Source: Antennarius striatus
Taxonomy: Eukaryota; Chordata; Actinopteri; Lophiiformes; Antennariidae
DNA: 64,000 nt
Direction: 5' to 3'
Assembly (NCBI RefSeq): GCF_040054535.1
Contig: NC_090779.1
Location: 24,777,501 to 24,841,500, forward strand
Shown here one piece after another: positions 36,401-45,400 of this stretch (position 1 is its first letter; each line of letters opens with the position of its first letter). The notes beneath the pieces were generated by a model. That model did not search any database, was not told the origin of the DNA, and saw only the letters and a program-made list of their open reading frames with translations. The translations under genes were made by a program, and so were the position numbers.

Positions 36401-39400
36401 AGCTAGCAGAGCAGGAAGAAGAGCAATCCCAAGGCTCCACGAACTACAGCGACTGGATGAAGAACTTGATCTCTCCAGAGCTCGGCGTGGTTTTCTTTAA
36501 CGTGCCGGAGAAGCTTCGCATGGCGGAATCTAATCTCAAAGTGAAGCGCAGCATCGAGGAAGCCTCACTGACATTGCAGTACCTGAACAAACTAGGAATC
36601 AAACCGGAGCCTCTTTGTCGAGTGGTCAGCAACACCATCGAACCCATTACCCTGTTCCACAAGTTGGGAGTGGGCAGGCTAGACATGTACGTTTTAAATC
36701 CCGTCAAAGACAGTAAAGAGATGCAATTTTTAATGCAGAAGTGGGCTGGCAACAGCAAGGCCAAGACCGGAATCGTGCTGCCCAATGGGAAAGAAGGCGA
36801 AATCTCCGTGCCCTACCTGACATCAGTCACTGCCTTAGTCGTGTGGCTTCCTGCCAACCCTGCAGAAAAGATTGTTAGAGTTCTGTTTCCTGGTAATGCA
36901 CCACAGAATAAGATTCTGGAGGGCCTAGAAAAGCTCAAACACCTTGATTTCCTGAGGTATCCTATAGCCACGCAAAAGGACATCGCATCAGGAGCACCTC
37001 CCTCCGTTCTGAAACAAACCAAGTTAAAACAAAGAACGGACAGCAAAGAGAGTCTCAAGTCGTCCCCAAAGACCACGGCCAAGCCCTCAAAGAAAGAAAC
37101 CGAAGCACAAGACGACGCGTCGGTTGTAACAGAGGCAAAAAGTGACTCTGCAAAGGAAAATATATTGGAGAAAAAAGAGGAGAAAAAGGTAAAAACTGCA
37201 AAATCTAAAACTGATGTGCCAGAAAAGAAGAAGCTCATGAAAGAGAAATCCTTAAAAAAGCACCCCAAAGAAAGAGTGTCCAAAATGGATGAAAAGAAGG
37301 ACAAAGAAAAGAAAGAGATCAGGAGAGTAAAGAAAGATGACGCAGCTAAAAAAGATGAGAAGAAGGATGTGAAGTCGAAAGAGGACAAAAAGAAGGATGC
37401 GTCCAAACCCGAGCTTAGGAAAATTACAAAGCCTGACCTGAAGCCACTTACACCTGAAGTCAGGAAGACGTTACACAAAGCCAAAGTGTCGAGCAAAGCC
37501 AAGACTGGGAAAAAAGCAGCAAAGGCTGAATCTGCTGAAGCAAAGAAAGACGAGACGAAACTAGAACCGGTTGAGAACGGAGCCTCTGTCCTCTCCACTC
37601 CTGAAGACCTCACCAAAGACTTTGAAGAACTGAAAAAAGCTGAACTTCTGCTCATATCAGCAGAACCACCAGACAGCAACAAGATTTCATTGGAGCCGAC
37701 AGCACAAAGCTTTATCCAAGAACAGAAGGAGGCACAAGGAGCTATTTTTGAAAGTCCTGGTACAAAATCTCCCTTCCAGGAGGTCTCAGGAGCAGAAGTC
37801 AAAGACAAAGACAAGGAGTCGACACAGCAGGGAGAAACGGAACAGTCTCAGAAATTTGAAGATGAGGGTGCAGCAAGTCAAGATGAGGACGAAGAAGATG
37901 AGGAAGAAGAAGCTCAGACTGCAGTAAAGAAAGCAGAAGAGAAGGAGGAAGAAGAAGATATGGGAATAGGTGAAGAGGAAGATGAATCAAAATGGAAGGA
38001 GTCAAAAGACGACGGTATCGACACCAAACACGAAATAGAAGAAATGGAGAAATCAGAAACTCGGCCAGCTGTACTTGCAGCACGAACTGAACTACAAACG
38101 GCTCAAAAAAAGGAGGAGGTGGAGGAAGAGGAGGATGAGGAGGCAGCAGTGGAGAAAGCAGAACTGGAAGAAGTAGAAGATTTAGATGCAATAGCAGATG
38201 AAGAGATCAAATTCAAATCCGAAGAGGCAGAAGAAGAAAAAATGGTCCCTGAAATCAAAACACCTGACATTCCAACTTCAGTCAAACTAGAGAAGGAGGA
38301 AGAGGATGAGGAGGAAGGCTACCTGTCGCATGTTGGAGGGACCACAGCTCCTATAACCTCGGCAGCTCAAGGAGCCACGGCAGCCGGACCTATGTCTTAC
38401 ATCCAAGACGAAACCATCCCCGGCTACTCGGAGACGGAACAGACTATCTCCGACGAGGAGATCCACGAGGAGGCCGAGGACAGGATACCGCACCTTCAGT
38501 ACGATGTTGGCTCTTACGACATCTCTGTTCCAGATCAAACTGGATCGTTTGTTAACATTCATGGGATGAGGGAAATGCAAGCTGCTGCCATCACCGAGAA
38601 AGGGTTCGTTCCAGGTGTGCAGGAGCAAGTATCGGTCTTCACCAACATCGTCACTGCTCCTCTGGCAGAAGAGGAGCATGTTTCCTCTGCGACATCCATC
38701 ACAGAGTACGACAAAGTGTCCTCTTTCCCTACGTCGGTCACCGAAGACCAATCAGTCGCATCCGTTGCACCTCCAGTTGAGGAACCGCCCAAAACTCAGG
38801 TTGCCATATCAACCTCACCCGACGGTTCCCGAGCCAAGGAGCAGCCACTCTCTGCCGGGTCTCTTTCACCTCCTTCTTTAGAGGAAGACAAACAATCTAA
38901 GTCTCCGACTGACGACTTGAAGCTTCCTGTGGCAGAAGTGAAGATAGGTGCTTCTGATGAGGAGGAGGGAGAAGAAGAAGAGGAGGAAGAAGAAGAGGAA
39001 GACCAAACCCCTAATGTTGACATTTCCCTTGAAAAACTCCAGGAGAGCTATGCGTCTTCTCGGTTACTACAGAGTAAAGATGAAGTCGTAGAAAAGCCTC
39101 CTGGCTTTGCATCTCCAGCTCCACAGACTGTAGAAGACACCAAACCAGTTCACTTACCGGTTGAAGAGGAAAATCTAGATGTAGTTGCGCCTAAAGAAAG
39201 CTCATCGGTTGTGCCTACTAGACCTTTTGGATCAGACTCCATAACTTCAGAGAGTGAAGAACGCTGCTTCAGTCCAGATGACATCACTGTGAAAATGGCC
39301 TCCCCACCGCAGTCTGGACCACCAAGTGCAGTTCACTCCCCAATCTGTCAGTCACCAGTGGACGACAGGACAAAGGCATTTTGTGATTTAGAGCTGCAAA

Positions 39401-42400
39401 GGCCAGAGGAATTACTTGAAGACAAGACTAAAAAGACAGAAGAGAGAAAGGTAGACTCAGAAGATTCAGCAAAGGAAGCAGAAAAAGAGAAAGATGAAGT
39501 CAAAAAGGCAGAAACAATCCCTGCTTCAACAAAAGATCAACCACCAGAGTCTGGACGAGATACCCTCATGTCCTCTGAACAAAGTGACGACGGTGCCGAC
39601 GAAAGGCTTGAAGAGGAAGAACCCAAAGTACCCGCTCCAGGAAGGCTTCCACAGAGGGAGAGTCATTTCCCAGATGACAATGATGACAAGAAAGATGACG
39701 ATGACCATCAAGATGGTAGATATGCATTTAAAGCTGTCAATGTAGAACAAGAGAAAGACAAAGGTGACACCTCTAGTGTCATACAAATCAAGGATGAACA
39801 GAAACAGAAATTTGTCATCCAGGAAGACGTTCCTGCCATTAAGTCCTTCAAGGATGAGATAGCAGACAAAGAGGTGGTGAAGGATTTTACATCGGCTATT
39901 AAACCCATCAAAGCTGAGCAAATTGCAGAGGACACTGTCTCTGCTGATAGAGTGGATAAAGATGGACAGAAAGGGCCTGACTACACTCTTGAAGTCATTA
40001 CCAAAGAAACAAAGACAGAAATTGTTGCTTCGGAAGACAAACAAATCAAAGAGGAGCAGAAAGATATAGACCTCCAAACTAAAGGTGACATTACTGAGGT
40101 AATGGTAAAAAAGGATGGAGTGTCGGATGGCAGGGTTTGGAAAGAGGAGGAGAAGGAAGTGACAGAGAAGACTGACATGTTTGGCATTAGTGCTATAAAA
40201 ACTGAAGAGAAAGAGATTGACGATGTCCGTGTCACAGATACCAAGCAAATTAAAGACGAGACAGAGACCAAAGAGGACAATGTACCTGTGACTGAGCCAG
40301 GTAAAGGTCAGAAAAAGGAAATAGAGATACCTCTTGTCAAAGATAAAGAAGAAGAAGAGAAGAAGGAGGGGGATGTTTCTACAAGCAGCGAGAAAGACAT
40401 GCCTGAAAATGTTGTTGCTAAAATCACCAAAGAGGAAATTATTGTTAAAGGTGAGGCGTCTACCATGTCAAAGCAAGACGAAAAGGACCAAGAGATTTGT
40501 AAAGAGGCTTCCTCGTCTGTCAGTCCCGCCAAAATGGAAGGAAAGGAAGTGACGGTGAATAAAGATGAGATTGTTGCTGCCAAGCCAACCACAGAGCACA
40601 AAGAAGAAAAAGATACCAGCAAAGATGACAAGTCTGAAGCAAAGCTAGACGAAGAGCAGAGCAAAGATGGAACGATGAGCAAAGACGACGCTTTTATCCT
40701 CCAGTCTACAGAAGACGGCAAGACAGAGGACGCTAGCAAAGACGACGCTGTTGCTATCAAAGCAGGGGGAACAGATAGACTGCAGAGTCCAGAAGATTCC
40801 TCAGCTGTTCAACCAATAGATACAGAAAAGAAGGAGGAAGACGAGGAAGAGCATGTGCTGGCACGTAAAGATGACAATTTCCCTGCGTCATTCATCAAGG
40901 TTGAAACAAAAGAGACTCACAAAGATGTTATCAAACCACAAATGGACAAGGACGAATGGCAAGAGATCAATAAAGATAAAAACGTCACATTAGCTGTCAA
41001 ACTTGACAAGATGGAGGAAGGGGATGCGAAGATGAGCGGATATATTTCAACTGTTAAAACAAGTGGTGACATTTTGGACGTTAAACCCACCACTGTAGAC
41101 GAAAAGGAGAAAGAAGTCGGTAAAGACGGGTGCGCTGTCCAGTCAGAGTTTGAAGAAAAAAAAGACAAAGCAGTAGACAAAGAGAAGATTTTCACAGCAA
41201 TGTCATCCAAAGAAGGAATCACCTCACTTCAGGATCATGGTGTTTCTAAAGAACCCATCAAGGAAGAAAAAGATGGAGAGATTATGAAACCCATGAAAGC
41301 CGAGGAAAGCAACAACACAACCGGTGCAACACCCCCTGTGGACACAGAAATTACGGCTGATTTAAAAGTCATTAAGGAAGAGGTGAAAGAAATCCCAAAA
41401 GATGACACTCAGGAAAAAGAAATTAAGGTCAAGGAGGACAAATTGGACAAAGGGAAAGAAGAGAGTGACACGCCTGTTTCTTTATCTAGTATGGAACAAA
41501 AGAAAAGTGACGTACATGGTTCTGTCGAAGCTACGAAGGACAGCAAAGAGTCTGAAAAAACTGACATGTCTGCCAAACATATAAAGGAAGAAAAGGAGGA
41601 AGAAATGTGGGATATTTTGGACCATAAATCCATTTTAGAGGACGTGAATGACAAAGAAAGACTACAAGTTGACACAAGAAAGGAGAAAGAATTGGACTCT
41701 TTGCCAGACTCACTGACGTCTGAGCAACCCAAAAACATGAAAGACAAAGAGACATTCGAAGTTGAATCCCGGGAACCTGAATCTGTCAAACAGGAGACAG
41801 AGAAGGGAATGTTTGCGCCAACAGTTAGCGTCAAAGACGAGACAAAAGATCGGTCTCTCTCTAAGGAGGATGATGAAGACAGAGACATTCCCATGTCTCA
41901 GAACTTGGAGGAGAATAAAACTAAAAAGGAGGATAAGCCTTTCCATGAGGAGGTCTCTGGGCAGCTTCCAGGAGCTCAGCAAACCTTCGGTGCTACATCA
42001 ATCCCAATGCAACAAGACACTTCTGTAACAACAACCGAGAACCTGAAACCAGTGAAAGGTGATGTTTGTTTGTCTCCCAGCCAGGAGACCAAAGAAGAAG
42101 TCAAAGAAAGACAGGTCATTACTGGTCAAGATGAGAAGATGGAGAAAGAAAAAGACGACGCGCATGTGGCCGAACTGAGCAAAGAACAGAAAATGGAGAA
42201 AGAACAAGAAAAAGAATACACATATGGGACTGAGGAAATCAAAGATGAAAAAATTAAACCAGAAGATGAGAAAGAAAAGTATGACTCCTCTGATACGGAC
42301 CATACTAAAGAGGAGAAATGGGAGAGGGAGGAGTTACAAGAGAAAGACCTGGACAAAACCATTAAGCAACCGAGACTGGGAGGAGAAACCCCAACGACGC

Positions 42401-45400
42401 TGAAGCCGGATTACAAACCTGCATTTATGGTTCAGTCCTCGGATGAAGACAGGGAAGAAGAGGAGGATGAGGACATTTGTATGGGAGGTGCAGGCTCTAG
42501 ACCTTTATCAGTTGAGCCAAGAAGATCAGAACATCAAATCTCTGCAGCCATAACTGAACCAGCAACATCAGAGCAGACAGTGGTTATACCAACACTGACA
42601 ATGCAAGAACCCTCTATTGATGAAGACGTCAGTGAGTCTGGCAAAGAAGAATCTAAACTTCCACCTGTGACAGGTAGAGATGTTGCGAAAATAGGAACCG
42701 CGTCTGGGCCAATCGTCGAGTCGGAGCCTCCTTTGGATTCCACAGCATTGATGGAGGAGACAAAACAAGTAACAGCTTCTGATGTTGCCATCGTGAAAGT
42801 AGAACCAATGTCCAGCCCGAGTGAGAGAAAGCCTATTTTGTCAACAGTCTCTAGCACTGACAGTCAACCCAGGAGTTGTACACTTTCCAGCACCGAAAGT
42901 CAGTCCAGTGTAGACGAAACACCACAAGAGAAACCAGTGCTGTCTCAGATGAGCTCAGGAGATGTTTCTACAGAGAAGGCAACGCAGCACGAGAAACCAG
43001 AAAAAGAAGCAGAGAGGGAGATGGAGGGGGAGAGAGAAGTGGCTTCTCCAGGGTCATCGCAGCCTTGTTCTTATTTTATGTTGGAAAAAGATTCTGAGGG
43101 CTCCGGCCACACAGACACTGTTAAATCAGACACGGGAAAGGCGGATACAGTTACCTCAAAGAAGGAAACAGTCGGAAGCGGCCTTGGAGACGAAAAGCAA
43201 ACCTTTGGTGCGTCCAAATATGATCCGTATGAAAAGCCTGTTCCAAAGGACGGTGATTTGGACTCCAGAGAAGAAAACGGACTTTCTCTTGGTTTCCATC
43301 ACGCCTCTGATATCGGTATCGATGATAATAGAAGGACAAGTCAGATAGATGATGGGGGTGCCATGTTCCTATTGGACGATCAGTACAAAGAGGAGCCCCT
43401 GTCCTTCAGTAGAGTCGATTACAGCCCAGCGTCCCTCACGGAAAGCGAAAGCAGCCGCCATAGCCAAAGTGCCTCGCCAAAATACGAACACCGAGAGAAA
43501 GGCCAAGAGGAAGAGAGAGAGAGGGAAGAATGGCCGGACGCGCCTCGTGTCGACAGGAGCTTTCCATCTGTAGAGATTCAAGATAACAAGATGGCCCAGA
43601 AGACATATTCGTTCTGTCCCAAGGAGAGCAAACATGGTAAATCAGAGAAAGAGGATAAGGAAGAGGGGATTAAAGGTGCCACAGCAGCTTTTAAGAAAGG
43701 AGAAAGTGATGAGATTTCTCCTACTGGAGTTCAATCAGCCAGCTCATCATTAAGACAAACACCCTCTCCGCCCTGGAGTAAATCGGATCTCGGCCAAGTT
43801 TCAGCTACTCCCACGGCTTTCGAAGATTTCAAAGATAAGGGAACAACAGAAAAAGAGAAAGATAAATCTCCTGAGCCGCTTAAAGATAAACTGGAGTCCT
43901 CTGATCGTGAAAGTGAGGGATCTCCATCTGGTCGGCGTTCACCTGCCGAAAAGGACATTTTACCTCAACAAGCATCACCTTCAGAGAAAGAAGGAACTTC
44001 AAGTGTTTCAAGGACCACATCTGCTGGGACATTTTTAGGACCTGAAATAGATGATAATGTTTTGGCATCTGACAATAGTCTACTCAGCAGCTCTGCTACC
44101 ACCACCAAATCCATGTTAGAATTTCCTGAAAAGAAAGAAAGCCTAATAGACAAAAGGCTACTTGTAGAGGGAGAAGATTTTGATGATGATGATGAGGAGG
44201 ATGAGGAAGAGGAGGAGGAAGAAGAGGAGGAGTTAAGTGACATAGATATGGAGAAAGGTGCAAGAGAACAGTCTGAAAAAGAAATTTGCAGACGTAGCTC
44301 TTCTTCTGAAGTCACCGAGACAGACAAAGAAGACCTGAATAAAAGATCTACTGACACAAAATCATTGAAAGAAGATGCCGCAACTGGCGATGCCATCGTG
44401 TACAAAGTTCCTGATTCTGGTAAAAGAACTCCATCACCAGACACGAGTGGTCACAAACTGGAAAAAAGCTCAACAACTGCAGATTCTTCAAAACTCCCTG
44501 ACACAAAGAAATCCGATGATGCAGATGGGTCGAATTTTTCTCCTGACCCAACTGCACAGAGAGGGTTGTCTTCGTCTGAGGGGTTGACCTCCTCTGGGGT
44601 GATTAAGTCAGAAAAGGGAGACAAAGTCTCCTCTATGTCAAGCTTTATGACATCCGCAAGCAGCATGGCAGCAGGCGTTTTTCTACCTGACCATTCAGAA
44701 TCAAAGATGACATCAGGTCCATCCTCTCCACCAAGAGACTACGCTGATATAGGACAGGGCAGATCATCTGATAGTTATCGCAGCGAGACGAGTCAAGTGG
44801 AATTGGAAAGGGAGACCCATGATGCCGCTGAGCTATCCAAGCTAAGTGATGACAAGTATTACAGCCAAAGAGACGACCAAGAAAAGGCTGTCGATGACAG
44901 AAGGACACCTGCAAAACAAGAGGAAACTTCCTCATCGGCTTACACGTACACCACCTTAACATACTCTTCTTCGACCTTCTCCACCACATCGTATTCCTCC
45001 TCTGATTGTACTCCTGCTGCTGGGAGCCAACAGTTTGGTGACAAAACTACAACTTCAGCAACACAACCAAGCTCTGAAGCATCTCCAGCTAAAGAACAGC
45101 CAACAGACTCCAGTAGATCCTATTTTGAAGGTTTTCAGAGAGATGAGTACATGGAGGTGACGACAAAACCTTCAGCCAGCCCATTTCGTGAAACCGAGAC
45201 ATCTTCTCCTGTTTTGTCTACCACCACTGGTCAGACTGAGGATAGACATGGCTCTATAAAGTCTGAAGAGACAAGCGCTTATATGTTACAAATGGAGATT
45301 ACGTCTTCTGCAGCACCATCTCTACAAAGTGCCGAACCTGTGAAGGTGTCGGAGAGTTCATCTCCACCAGAGGTTTGTTTTGATGTGTCTCCCCTCCAAA

